Assembly (NCBI GenBank): GCA_026261815.1
Contig: JAMPIT010000481.1
Coordinates: 3,595,501-3,659,500 of the forward strand
Length of the DNA stretch: 64,000 nt
Reading direction: 5' to 3'
Origin: Monarcha castaneiventris obscurior
Taxonomy: Eukaryota; Chordata; Aves; Passeriformes; Monarchidae
The first letter of the stretch is position 1. Each line of letters opens with the position of its first letter. Made by a program: the position numbers and the translations under genes. Shown piece after piece: positions 24,901-37,700 of this stretch. Below the pieces are notes generated by a model. It ran no database searches. It was not told where the DNA came from and saw only the letters and a program-made list of their open reading frames with translations.

Positions 24901-27900
24901 AAGTTTAAAGGAGCCAGATGAATTAGAAGATTGTAAAAGTATCCTCGCTTTCTCTGAAGCAGGTGACGGTGTGAAGGAGGTTATCTGCTGCTGTCATTAC
25001 CAAGAGGGGCAATATCTCACTGCAAAAGAGGTGCTGAAGGTAGTGATTGTCCCTGGGGTAAGAGCAAAGGGAAGGTGGGCAGCCCGGTGCTAAGGCACAC
25101 ACCCCACTGACAGGTGCGGTGTGAACGCGACACATACTTGGAAACAAAAGTGAGACATTGGTGGAAAGTGAAAATGGAAAACTTTCCAGATGCCAGGTGG
25201 AAAATGATATTAAAGCTGTCAAAATAAGTCACAACATAGACTGGGTTTTCTCATAGACTAACAGGAGTCATGTTCTGGAGAAGAATGAAGGTTTCAACTA
25301 CAAGGCGGAGTGTCATAAATGAAACAATTATGAGCATTGGAGGTTTTTTGAACCTCTTTGCTTTGGGGTTTTTTGCTTTGGTCTCTTTCTGGCTTTTTAT
25401 CTTTTTCTCTTTTAAGTGCATTCCTGATTTACTCTACATCTTGTGGACAGGTCAAAAATGTATAAATAAATCCCACTGTCATTGCTTCATATAGTTATCT
25501 ATTCTGGGCCTAATTCCAAGCCCAGTTAAAGTGATGGCAATCCTTCCATTGGCACTAGGGGACTGCAGTTTAGAACCTGTGATGGAGGTGCAAAGCATCA
25601 CCAGAGAGGCCGGATAAACAGCCTCTGCAGCCATCCAAGTGAATTTCTGAAACACAGTAAGGGAAGCAAACCCTGAACTACATTCAAGGTCAAATACGCT
25701 TTATGCACATGGTAATGGAGCTTTTAAAAAAGTCAGCTCCACCTAGCAGGCTTTAAACATCTTCAATATTATAAAAGATGTTATTCAGATTTAAGACTGA
25801 CAATCTGAACAGATAACCCAGTATTTTACTTCTTAAAAAAATCCACTGCACTGTTTATACTTGGGTGGAAAACCGCAGATTAGAACAAAGTTTGCTGTGT
25901 TTCCTTAGTGCAGCCAAGGATAGAATTTACTCTGCTGATTGAGGATTTTAGTTGTCCATGTATTCCCTTTCAGGCACTGGTAGATTCTTATCAGCAATTT
26001 ATCTGCAATTTTGTGGCTGAATCTTGTTTCTTTATGTAACGTTATTTTAGCACAAGAAAATGTGCCTACATTAAATTCCTTATGCTCCTTATAAAATACT
26101 CCTAACAAACAATAATTCATATTGAACGTTTACTCCCCAAAGTATAATTAGGACTTAAAATACAAAATGGCTCTCTATTCTTTTTGTGAGAGACTTTTTA
26201 TGCAGGCTGTTGATGTGTTAGAAAGAACCAGACTCCCAGAGGAGTGGGTAGAAGCTTGATTGCAGCTAGAGATAGACGATGCAGCAGCAGTAACTGGAGA
26301 CTGCACACACAACACACCACAATGGCCATTATGGAGCTGTTAACCTCTAGCATGTCAAAACCTGCTCAGAAACTGGTTGAGTTCATAGATTGCTGATCCA
26401 AGTGGTTCCTTTAAATTCAACAAAAAATGAACTGAAGGGCTACTCTGCCTTTGAGTTATAAATCCTTGGAAATATCGGTTAATAGTGGAAATAATGACAG
26501 ACCTTTACTGTAGCTGCATGGATGGTGCTGGTATTAATAATGCAGAAGTGCAAGGCCAGGACAGCTCTCAGAAGCTGATGACTGCTGAAGTGCAGAAAAC
26601 CTCATTAAAATAACCTAAAGGATGGTGGATTATTATAACAACTTTTTTCCTACAGTGCCCTTCAACTATCATAATTGCACAGTATACGTAGCAACTTGAA
26701 AAGATTCAGAAATATGTAAGGAATAAAATCTCTGGCCACAGTTACTGGCAGCCTAATTATGTGAATATATTGTGTACTCTGCACCCTGTTCTTTAGTTTT
26801 GAGAGCCCACGGATTCGTGAATGATGAATAATGTGGTGTCTAACCAAAATATCAGCCCTAAATTGCTGGAATACATATCCAACCTAAATAATTGCCTTGG
26901 ATTTGTGTTGATTCCAAGCAGTAGAATAGTTATGACTAACTTGCAGTTGTTAAATGCAAACATTTTGTATTATTTTTGCATTTAAGATTTTACAGAACCT
27001 TGGACAGGAGTAGCTGTTGTCAAGGGTGTTTTTGGTTGCTCTTTCTGAGGATAAGGTGCAATAACTCCACCTCATATGAGGGTACTACTCGAAGGCCAGT
27101 GGCATGGGCTGCTGTTTGTGCTACGAATATTTCACAAATGCCAGTTTTACTGGGTTATTTCCACAGAGAAGGAAAGCCACCACCTGGTCTGAGGCTTTGA
27201 TCAGTGTTCAGTAATTCAGTTTAACAGGATCTGGACCAACCTGGGCTGCAGTCCCTGTGCAATGTACTGTACCCTGCAATGAACCAAGCTAATATTTAGA
27301 GGTAAAGCTCCAAATCTGTCCTCTGCACTAGTGTATAATAGAGTATTCAAAATAAATGGGTTTTATAAAATGTTTGATGGCTGGAAATTACTAGTCTAGA
27401 AGAGTACACAAGATTAAATGTTAAGTCGCTCAAACTGTGCAAGTTTACCTCAAAGACATTTTCACAATGCCTTTGAAAAAGTCTTTCAACTTGTTCTCAT
27501 TGAATAACCAATCCTGGCCTAAGGTACAGTGTAACGATGCTTATCCATCGCTCTGCTGCCTCTGCAAAGCCACTTGAGACAATTTTGTACAACACTTCTG
27601 TGGCGGCAGCATCAGGCAGCCCTTCAGCAGCACTCCAGCGCAGGGCTCCCGGCTGGAGGCTTTCCGTCACAGAAACATGGCAAGAGCTTCAGATATTTTG
27701 CAAGTGGAGAAACCAATTGAGCTCAGCTCCGTGGTCTTCAGCAAAGTTGGAGCAGAAGGTTAAAGGCCTACAGCTAAGGCCGAGAGATCTTCGTCTTCAC
27801 TCAGAGGGTGAGGAAACAGCAGCTGCTCTGACAGGACTTGCTGTGTGTGGGGACTAAGGAGCACCGAGCATCCCGTGCAGTGGGAGGGAAACCTCTGCAG
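15961..27900. other. Intergenic region between divergent PCK1 and CTCFL promoters
   Basis: These 12 kb contain no recognisable coding exons, RNA genes or intact mobile elements. Distal PCK1 control elements would be expected upstream of its promoter. A CRE/AP-1-like ACGTCAT at about 16066-16072 is one candidate. Small poly(T) and poly(A) runs occur at about 18407, 20357 and 24751, and a hairpin cluster at 21666-21700. Open frames at 24812-25093 and 27537-27857 show no family resemblance. Confidence 0.55.
21666..21700. repeat. Nested short palindromes
   Basis: GAACCATG-TCTT-CATGGTTC is followed, overlapping, by CATGGTTCAT-ATA-ATGAACCATG with perfect 10-base arms at 21678-21700. A near-tandem duplication of a TTTCATATAATTTTTT unit follows up to about 21740. 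Confidence 0.8.
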
Positions 27901-27939
27901 GTTCGGGGCTTTGTGTTTCATAGGGAATTAACAGGTGAG

Positions 27940-28600
27940 AAGCCGCTGTTCCCCACGAAGTGCTCCCCACGAGTGGGCTCCCGCTCCGGCCGCTGGTGAG
28001 GGAGCAGCACAGGGAGGCAGAGGGCAGCGGTGCCGATGTGCACGGCAGGGCGCTGAGCCCCTTCCCTGCCACCTCCCCTCGAGGGCACAATGGCCCCGGC
28101 CCACCCGGCCTAAGAGCCCGGCGGAACCCGGCGGAACCCGGCTCCCCCCGGGCGAACCGCCCGCAGTGACGGTGAGGGGCCGCGGCAGCCCCGGCCTCGG
28201 AGCGCTGAGGGCGGGCAGCGTGCGGGGCTCGGGGCTGGGCCTGCACGCCCGTGCTTTGCCCTCGTGTTTCACCTCAAACGGGATCGCTCAGCAGCGTGCG
28301 CGGCCTCGGGGCTGCGGCAGAGCCGAGGCCGGCAGCGGAAAGGGCGCCGTGGCCAGGCCGAGCGGAGGCGCGGAGCGGAGCCGGGGACCGCAGCGCGGGC
28401 GGGACCCGCGTCCGCCGGAGCGGGCCCGGTGTCCTGAGGAGGGTGGAAAGCACCGATCGTAGCCTCGGTGTGTGTGCAGGGCAGCAGGACGGGCAGGGAG
28501 CCCGCAGGGAGCCCGCAGGAAGCTCTGCCGGGCCGGGCGCACCGCGTGTCCCCGGGCATGGCTGTGGCCCTCCGGGAGAGCATCCGCGTGTTCTACGACT
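27940..28600. promoter_or_regulatory. CTCFL: CpG island at the CTCFL 5' end
   Basis: The base composition switches sharply from AT-rich flanks to GC-rich sequence dense in CpG, with no TATA box. It ends over the first coding exon. It includes a short direct repeat of CCCGGCGGAA near 28117-28142. It is the likely CTCFL promoter, and the transcription start is not resolved. A candidate acceptor, GTGTGTGCAG at about 28472-28481, leaves room for an upstream untranslated exon. Confidence 0.75.
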
Positions 28601-28716
28601 TGGAGCTGGCGCAGATCCATCTTTTGCAAGAAGAAGGGCAGGAAAGGAGTTCAGAAAGCAAAGCGACAGAGAAACCACCAGACACGCTCCTGATGGAGGT
28701 ACAAGTTCTGGATAAG
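28558..28716 (+). CDS. CTCFL: CTCFL exon 1 (start codon)
   Basis: The ATG has G at -3 and G at +4, a good initiation context, and encodes a start [19 protein letters not shown] loosely like the human BORIS start. I chose donor AAG|GTGAAA at 28717. A weaker in-frame donor GAG|GTACAA at 28699 would remove six residues. An in-frame ATG at 28468 would add 30 residues if the transcript begins upstream of it. Confidence 0.75.
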
Positions 28717-31700
28717 GTGAAAGTAGAGACGTTGTTCCCTGTTAGCTTGTACTGTCACACCGATTTAGTTCTGTCTTAAGTATCAGTCAGTATTATTGTT
28801 TCTAAATTGCTGAGCTTAAGTATCCAGTCCTTAGTACATCTTTTTACAATTTCATCTCATTTTAAAAGGACAAACTAAAAGTTTAGGTTTTCTAGATTCA
28901 GAGAATATTCTGAGTTGGAAGAGACCCAGATTATCGAGAATTTAACTGTTGAAATTCAGTCAAGTTTTGAATTCAGTTCACCAGTTTAGTAGTATTTGGC
29001 TGGACAGCCTCAATCTCTTAAGTGGCATCACACAATTTCCCTTCTTAATTGAATTAGTTCAATACTACAGTAGTTGTTAAAGCTGGGTGTGTAATACAGT
29101 CCCATTTGAAATGATTTTTGTTTTTAAAGGATATGCAAACGTCATTATTTGTTCTGTACTAGCTATTATATTGGTTTTACAATAAAATACTATTTTTTTT
29201 CTTACAAAATTCATGCACCACTAGATAATTTCTGAGGTAGGTCATATTTAAGTTTAGCTAACACGAGAAGTATCACAACCTGGTTAATTGTTATATGACA
29301 AAGAAGGCATTACAATTAGTCTGCAGAAGTCCTTAATTTGTTAAAAAACAGAGCGTGCTTCTCATTTTTTTTAAAAAGTTAGATGTACTGATATGAAATT
29401 TTAAGTATTTTCTTTAAAAAATAAAGATACAGGTTTCTGTGTTCTCGGTACTGTAATCTTAAAATGATGCTCCAAAATTTTAGATAAAATTTTGAAGAGT
29501 TAGGGCACAATTTTAGTATTTATTCACTTACCAGTTAGGCTGCTGTATGGTAAATGCATATTTTTTGTTGCAGTTTTGTCCATCACATGTAAGACTGAAA
29601 ATCAGAATGAATTGGTAGCTTGCATTTTGTTGACCGCTCAGTTGATTTGCCACTACCGACTGCCTTTGATTGAGAAAGTTGTAAAACATATTCTTTTTTT
29701 AAATAGATTGACAGAGATAATGAGGCCATTGCATTTGAAAATAACATCCAGCTACTGAGCCCATCTGCAGAGGGGGAAGGAAAGGAAGTTTTTTCTACTG
29801 TTGGGGAATCAAAGAGTCAGAGCTGCAAAGGGGGTGATGATTTGTCAGAGTTACTCAGTGAAAGTAAAGAGCAGGAATATCCAACTGCACCAGAACAAAG
29901 AGTTGTAAAAAATCTCAAGAATCTAAAATTTGAGGCTTGTGCTCCACATCAGGAAAAAGGTAAAAAAGTTAATAATCTTTGTAGTTCATTTTTAGTTAAG
30001 GCATGTTGAGTGAGATTTTGAGCTGAGGTTGGAATTTTACATTAAATAATCACAGTGGTAATTGTTAAGTTTAGATTAGGTTAAGTCTTAACATTCAGTG
30101 GAAATTTGGAAGAAGAAATAATACCTTTCAGCCCTAAGTGCTCGAAGATCTTGTTCAGGCTGATGTCACCTGCCTTGTGTTCAGGAGAGACATTTTGGAT
30201 GGCATTTAGAAATTAATGATCTTTTGAACAGTGTGTGGTGTTTGAAACCTCCAGGGAGATTTCAAAGTTAATATTGTATAAATGCCTTTGAATAAAGCTA
30301 GTAATTTATTTAATCTCTTGATTCACTCATTCAGCTTCAAAATGTGCGTGTTTGAAGGTTTATGGTTGAGCTTAGAGTGGCTCCACATTGCCAGCAGAGG
30401 ATGGTGGGCAAGCATCAATCAATACCTGTCAGCAAAGCCTTTTCCAGAACCTGAGTAAAAGTAACAGAAGATGGCTGATTTGTTAGAAACCTAAAAGTAT
30501 GTTACAGGAGTTAAGGACTGACTCAGAAGGGAACAGATAAGCATCTGTTTCCCTAGAAACTGTGTGTGTGTACTGTAAAAAATTGGATGACATCAATGAT
30601 GTTGAGTCTGTAAATGTGTGTGTTGTATCTGGAACTTAAGGTATTTTGGCCGAGGTTCTCTATGGATACTGTACAAATTGTTAATGTCCCCTGTTTTAGT
30701 TACAGCCTTTATAGGAAGCACATTTGAGCAGTTTTAACAAAGCTAACAGTGTTCCTTTGTGTGGGCATGAATCCACAATGAATAAATGACAATAAAGTGG
30801 TTTTGTTTGCTGTTACTGAAGTGAAGTGTTATCTGCACATCTCTGTGTGGTATAAAATGCATTTTGGTCTCAGCATGAAAATCATTACAGAGAGCACACT
30901 TGGGAGCTGAGACAACTGTTCTGGAAAGACTCTTCAAATATGACGTATTTGCCATTTCACAGTTTCAAATCTTCTTCATAACTGAAAGTGTTGCACATTT
31001 AATCTTAACTCGTTATTCTCAAAAGAAATTTATTACTGTTGTGCTACAAGCTTTGCTCTATTACTTCTTCAAAGAACTGATTTTTTCCCCTCAAATTCAA
31101 CCAGTAATTTTAAAGAGACTTTTACATCATTATTTTTTTATATGCACTTTCCAGATTCAGGAGCACCAGAAAGCTCCTGGGAATAGCTTAACCTGCCATT
31201 TCCAAATCTTTGAATAAACTTCCTTAGTACTAATTACACAGTTGTTATCAAGAAGTTTGATGCACAGATTGTAAGTCTTAATGATGGTATTGAGAGAGGA
31301 AGTCTCATCCTGTCTTGGAGGTGACAGCTAGGGTAGGAGTTAGGCTTCCTGGGATTAGGTTCTAAACTGTTTCACTAACAAAGAACACAATTTTTGGGGC
31401 AAATCACTTAAGTCTTAATGAAGTCCTTTGATGTAGAAATGTGAAATAGTTTTACCTAGACTAGAGGGGCTCTTTATAAATTGGTGATATTTTTTGAAAA
31501 CTAACGTCATTATTTTGTGGCATGTACAGTGTAAATGTGTCTTTGTTCCAGCAGGAGAAAAAGAATGTTTCAACTGTTTTTTCTGTACATTTACCTCAGT
31601 CAAATTATCAAGTCTTAGGCGTCATTTGAAAACCCATTCAGATGAGAAACGTCACGCGTGTCACCTCTGCCCGAAGGCTTTCCGTACAGCAACTCTGCTG

Positions 31701-34700
31701 CACAACCATGTGAACACACACACAGGTACCTAGTGCTTGAAAATACCTCCTGTTCCATACTGTCTTCAAAACTGAATTAACAGGCAAGTCACTTTGCCTT
31801 GGAGCTGTGTTCTGTGATCATTTTATGCTCAGAAATTCCTCTGATTCTCTTTGGCGTTCCACACTGAAAAGACATGGTCTGTAGTTAGGAACTCTCTGTG
31901 TGTGTATTTGTTGATTTTGGTTAGTACCAGTCTAACAGTTCTTGTCAGCTGAACAGTGACTTCAGTTGTGCTTCATTCCTACATGCAGAATAGAATTTTC
32001 TGTGATCTTTTCATTTTGCTATATAAATGTATGAAGCAAAGTGATAAATTGTGTTTATTGTAAATTTATTGTGTGCATGTATATGGAAGAAACTCTTCCC
32101 TGTGAGGGTAGTGAGGCCCTGGCACAGGTTGCCCAGAGAAGCTGTGGATACCCCATCCCTGGAAGTGTCAGGTTGGACAGAGCTTGGAGCAACCTGGGAT
32201 AGTGAAAGGTGTCCCTGCCCATGGCAGGGGATAGAACAAAATGAACTTTAAGGTCCCTTCCAACCCAAATCATTCTATGATTTGTTGTATATAAAAAGTC
32301 AGAGTATCAGAAAAGGTTCTATTAAAAAATTCTCCATGTTGATTTGAAGTAGACAGATCACATTGCTGTGTTTTTAAATAAAATTCTAATGGTATATTCT
32401 TGCAGGGAACAAACCCCATAAATGCAGTGAGTGTGACACAGCATTTGTGACCCGGGGAGAGCTTTCACGACACAGGAGGTACAAACACACTTTAGAGAAG
32501 CCTTTCAAGTGCACAATATGTGAATACTCCAGTGTAGAAGTAAGTACAGCCTTACTGAATCTTCTGGGAGGGTTTGGAGGCTTTCATGTGCCAAGATTTT
32601 AATGTACACAGAATTTTTGCCCAGATTTTTAATCTTGAGAAGTCCAGGCTGTGCTGATGGCCTTGGACACACTGATGGATTGTGTTTATGTGTTATGTTG
32701 CTGCAGTGTTACTGCAAGGTGGCTGATAGTGACGACTTCATGGTGCCATGCATTTCTTTTCATTTCATTTGTGTACACATCTTCTCATCCCCATCACCCT
32801 GAAGAGAAGGAACAGCTAACCTGAATTCCTGGAACCCTTACTTGGTCCATGTAGTGATATTTGCAAGTGTGTTGCTCCAAATTAATATTCATGGAGTTAT
32901 TTAGGCTTTTTTAACTAGTTGCATTTTAAGAGCATTTTCTTCCTCCTAATGCTAGAATTGCTGCTAGACTTTTTGGTCCTACACAAGCATCCTTGGTCCT
33001 CATTTACACTACATTCCGTGTACTGTAGGACAGTACCAGCTAATGTCTAAAATGAGGCTCATGTATTATGTTTATATACTTGATGATGTTTGGGGTTTTT
33101 TCCAGGATTGGAATTTCCCTAATCAAGAGATAAAAACCTTAGAGTCTGCTTAAGGGTGCACTTGGAAATTGCAATTGAATTGGGTGCACAGGCTTTCAGA
33201 AATGCACCTGTGATTGAATCACTGTCACAGTTTAGTGGATGTTCAATATCTGAATTTGTGCTGTGTCCAGATCTAAAGCTGTAAGCAAGTCTGAACTTTT
33301 ATTCCATGCACCTTATCTCAATAATTAGATTTTGGTTAGCTTGCATCTTAAAAAACTGTGACAGCTGATATTAAATTATCCTATTCTTTCCCTTGTTTCA
33401 ATAAGGAGCTATTCAGCATTCACTGCTGTTACAGAACTCTCGTTCCTGTAAGCTTTACCTGAATGAAAAAGCTGAAGGAGCTCTCTAGTACTGCCATGCA
33501 AATTATTTGACTTTTGCGTAGCAAAGGTTGGCAGTCATGTTTAATTTTATTTGAGTGAATCGAGGTGTGGATTTGAAGGAATCTGGCAGTGAATTCATTA
33601 ATTGTGTTTATAAATGGAGGAACTGAACATCTGGTAATGCCTGATCACATACCTGCAATATTTACGTAGAACATATCAGAAAAACAGTATAAAAAAACCA
33701 GAATTGAATTAAGCTTTGCAACAAAAGTGCTTCATTGGGACTTGAAGGTGAATAGACTCTAGATAATGAGTTAGGGCTTTCAGTTATTTTGCTGAGTGTT
33801 TTCAAAGAATTTTATATTTTGTATATCCAAGTAGCCTGATGGTAGTAGGTATCCTTTTTAAAGTATATTTTTAAAATTCTATCTTTTATGTTCCTATCAT
33901 AAAATCTCCCCTTTTGCTAATGTGGGCACTAAACATGGAAGTAAGATAATCTGGGGAAGGAGTGCAGAAGTGTCCTAAAATCACAACAGTCTGATTGTGC
34001 AGGAAAAAACATGGACGTGATCGTGCTAGTTCTGGGATTAATGCAATGTTTGAAATTGCAGTAGGTGTAGTACATAAAATTGCTTATATTTTAATTAAAT
34101 ATATCCCTAATGTAGGTGTTACTTTAGAAAATGTGTTTGTTTTTATCTGAGGCCAGCAAGATGAGGCGCCACGTTCGCTCACACACGGGAGAGAGGCCCT
34201 ACCCCTGTGACCTGTGCAGCTATGCCAGCAAAGATGCCTACAAACTGAAAAGGCACATGCTAACTCACACAGGTAGGATTCTGTCAGGTCAAGTCTAGGG
34301 CCTCAGCTGCTTCATATTCATAGGATTTCATTTCAGCCTCAAAGTTAGCCCTTTTTTATTTCTGATTTTCAGTGAAAACACACCTGAAAAACATGTTCTC
34401 TTTCAGTGTTCTGGATTTGGCTGATTGAAGCTCAGCGGTGCTAGTAGTTAGTCTTGCTGTTCCTCCTAAACTTCTTTTATATTAGAAAAATATTTATTTT
34501 TCTGTGGACCAAGTTACCACTTTTATTTATCAGTTACTTGATTTTACATGGAGATGTGTCTGACGAGAGATTTTTAAATATCTGTTCAGAACATGGATAT
34601 TGTTGTGACCTCAGATTGCCAGCAACTAATTTGGTCAACAAAGAATTAAATTGCTTGAACATTGAAAGCAACATGTTCCTGTCATAGCTCTGTAACAAGC

Positions 34701-37700
34701 AAGTCATCTCAGAGGGCAGTGGGTATCAATCCTATACTTCAGGGTTTAACTTGGCTCAATGATGATATGTAATCTGTGCTCTGATTAATGTTTTAGGTTG
34801 AATCAGAGTGTGACAGCGTGGTTTGAATAAAATTTTCCAAATATCCCCACTTGTCACACATTGGTTCATATCTTGAGACAGTTTGGTGCAATTAAACTGA
34901 CTTATTTTTTTATGAGGGTCTACCACAGGAGTCCACCTGGAAGAGTTCAAGAGTGTTACCCACTCCTGGCAAGGACTTCTTCCACAGAACCAGTCTGGAG
35001 TTGGTTCAAAGCTGTGCCAGTTGCCAGTGTTGATGTAATTTTTAATGATAGTCACACTTGATATGAATTTTTGGGGAAGAAAAGCAAGAAAATAATTTCC
35101 TAATTTCCCTTCCCACCATTATCAATGGCTGGTGGTGTATCACTCTTATCATGATGGTCTACAGCTGTTGGCTTCCTCTCCTTGCATATTTGAGGATAAT
35201 TCTGCATTTTTGTACATGAAGTATTCAAGAAGGAGTAGATGATAGTTAAAATAATTCCTGATTCATAGTTTAGAATTATATGCTTGGCTTTATGCTTCAT
35301 CAGTTTGACTTGTGGAGTCAGGAAAGCCAAGAGTTTGTGTTGCAATCAGTTATGTAAACTTCTGGAAACTTGTTTGGCCTTTTGTGAACTATCAACTAAT
35401 ATTAACTTTTGGTTGGTCTGGAAGCTGTAGCTGTTAGAACATGGATGTTGAGTTTTGTGGGAATTTGGATTTGTATCAAATAAGTAGAGTTTCTAAGCGT
35501 ATGTTATTTTAATTTCATTTTAATAGGTGAAAAACGCTATGAGTGTTACATTTGCCAAGCCAGATTCACTCAAAGTGGTACCATGAAAATCCACATGTTA
35601 CAAAAGCATGGAGAAAATGTGCCAAAACACCAGTGCCCACATTGCAGTACCTGTCTTTCCCGAAAAAGTGATTTGGGTGAGTTGAAAGGAAAACACTGAA
35701 AATGAAATGTGAAGATAAGTAGAGGTGAAATCTCTAATTTTCACAAAATTTCACCAAAGGTACTATATCTGACTTCACATTATCACAGAATGTTTTAAGT
35801 AAAATGTATTTATAGTTTTACAGGTAAGTTCCTCCTGCAAGGAGATGTGGTGACATCTTGTGGTTGATGTTTTAATTTGTTTTAAGTCAAAGTAGCAAAG
35901 ATTTAGCTTTTTCTTTTTGTTTTGTTTGCTTGATACCTGTGGCATTGTGACCTTCTGTTTTTTCAGAAGTGTAGGAGTCAACAGAGCTGACCAGTAACAA
36001 CAAAACCTATATAAAATTACAAGTTTCCAAGAAATACATGCAAAAGCAGTATTAAAACTGGAAGTATTTCATTTGTTGAACGATTTCCACTGAAATCAAT
36101 CAGATTCAGGCTTATAACTGCTTGATTTCTTTGGGAAGTTACAACATCTTGCTGCAACTTTTGTTTAATCTTAAACTAATTTGTCTATTTTACCCCTACT
36201 GCAAAGAGCACGGATGGTTCTTTTGTGTTTTCCTCTACAAGATTTGCATTATTCAGGGCTATGCACGGCTCAGCTCTTGTGCAAAAATCTATAAATAAAA
36301 ACCTTGACATAAAAATGAATCATTTTGCACGACTGTCCAGGTGTGCACCTGAGGAATCTGCATTCCTACATGGAAGAGGCAGTGCAGTGCCGGGACTGTG
36401 AAGCAGCTTTCCACGAGCGCTATGCTTTCCTTCAGCACAGGAAGACCCACAGGAATGAGAAAAGGTTCAAATGTGCTCAGTGCAGCTGCACATATAACCA
36501 GGTATTTAATCCCCTGAGAAAACACTGATTGCTCTGGTGATGGTGTTGCAAGGTACAGTTGGCTTTGGGGTTATGTTTGCCTTAAGAAAATAAAAACTTC
36601 TGTGACTGCAGTCCAGCTGAAATAGTGCACTGGTACTTGTTTCCAGGGTAAATCCTTCACAAATAAACACTGAAATTGAAATGCTGGAAAGATGAGTCTA
36701 TCTTCTTGATAAATCTTTTGTACATGGGATGCTTAGAAGTATAAAGTATGAGCAATCACTTTCAAGGATGTTGTGATAAAGAACAAAATAAAGTATCTGA
36801 GCCTGAAATGTGATTTTCAGTGGTGATGCAGAGTAAATTCAGTCTGAACTGAAAAATTTATTTTAAAGAGTACTTTTAGGATAGCTAGGACCAGTTCAGC
36901 AAGGAAAGTAAGAAATTATTTTTCACTTCAAAACCATGTGCAATGACAACGTGTTCTCATTTTGGGTTAACTGAGCACACTTAAAAGTAAATGTGCTTTT
37001 AAAAGGCCCTTTTTCCACATACAGATTTTACATGTAAAACTTTATGGCTTATCCAGGAACCAGAAAATGGTAGATTTTATTTTATACCCACCAAATGGCA
37101 ATGTTCTTTTAAAGCGGAATTTTAATACATATTCTGGGAAACCTTCAGGAGTTTTATGGAAGTTGTTAACTAAGTCCGTCTTCCACTTAGTGTTCCAAAA
37201 TTTGTCTGTCAGAACTGTATTTGCTTTGTGTGTGTTAAATTACTTACAGAGATTAATATTTGATTGATATATTTGTTCTTCATTATGCTGACAGAGTAAT
37301 ATGTGTAAGCATGCTGAAAACTGTGGATTGGTGAGGCCAAAAACTGCTACACCCAGAAAAGGAAGCAAAGGCAAAAATAAAATCCATGAGAACCCGAAGC
37401 ATGTTAAGCCAGAAGGTAATCAGTGACTAAGTCAGAATTTAATCATGTAAATTAGAATCAAGACTAAAAGGCTAAGGCAGTGAATCTTCCCTGCTGCTTA
37501 ATTACTGTTTCACAGTGAAGCTAATAATGGAAGAATACTGGAGTAGGCTTTATTGTGTGTCAGAAATTCTTGTCATGTGAGTTGGGTCATTGCACAGGTA
37601 CCATCCTGGGCTGTTCCCTGCTCCTGCAAATGAGTTCCTAAACTCCCTCCTTAGCAATGCTTTCAGGTGATTTTTGTGGAGTAAGAGACAAGAATGGAGA

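Noticed and set aside
24812..25093. 93-codon frame starting MKVGHQRNKEHHK
   Set aside because: It has coding-like charge content but no recognisable family, no adjacent exons and no promoter.
27537..27857. 106-codon frame upstream of the CTCFL CpG island
   Set aside because: No domain, no splice partner and no homology that I recognise. It could be part of an untranslated exon.
27935..28715. Several long open frames in the CpG island on both strands
   Set aside because: GC-rich sequence has few stop codons. Only the frame starting at 28558 links to the CTCFL exons with matching phase.
32051..32251. 66-codon frame as an extra CTCFL exon
   Set aside because: It is the decayed end of CR1 ORF2.
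36635..36673. [12 protein letters not shown] followed by a stop, as a relic of the missing CTCFL finger exon
   Set aside because: There is only a weak resemblance to a finger (GKSF). It lacks the C-x2-C spacing and DNA-contact residues, so chance is likelier.
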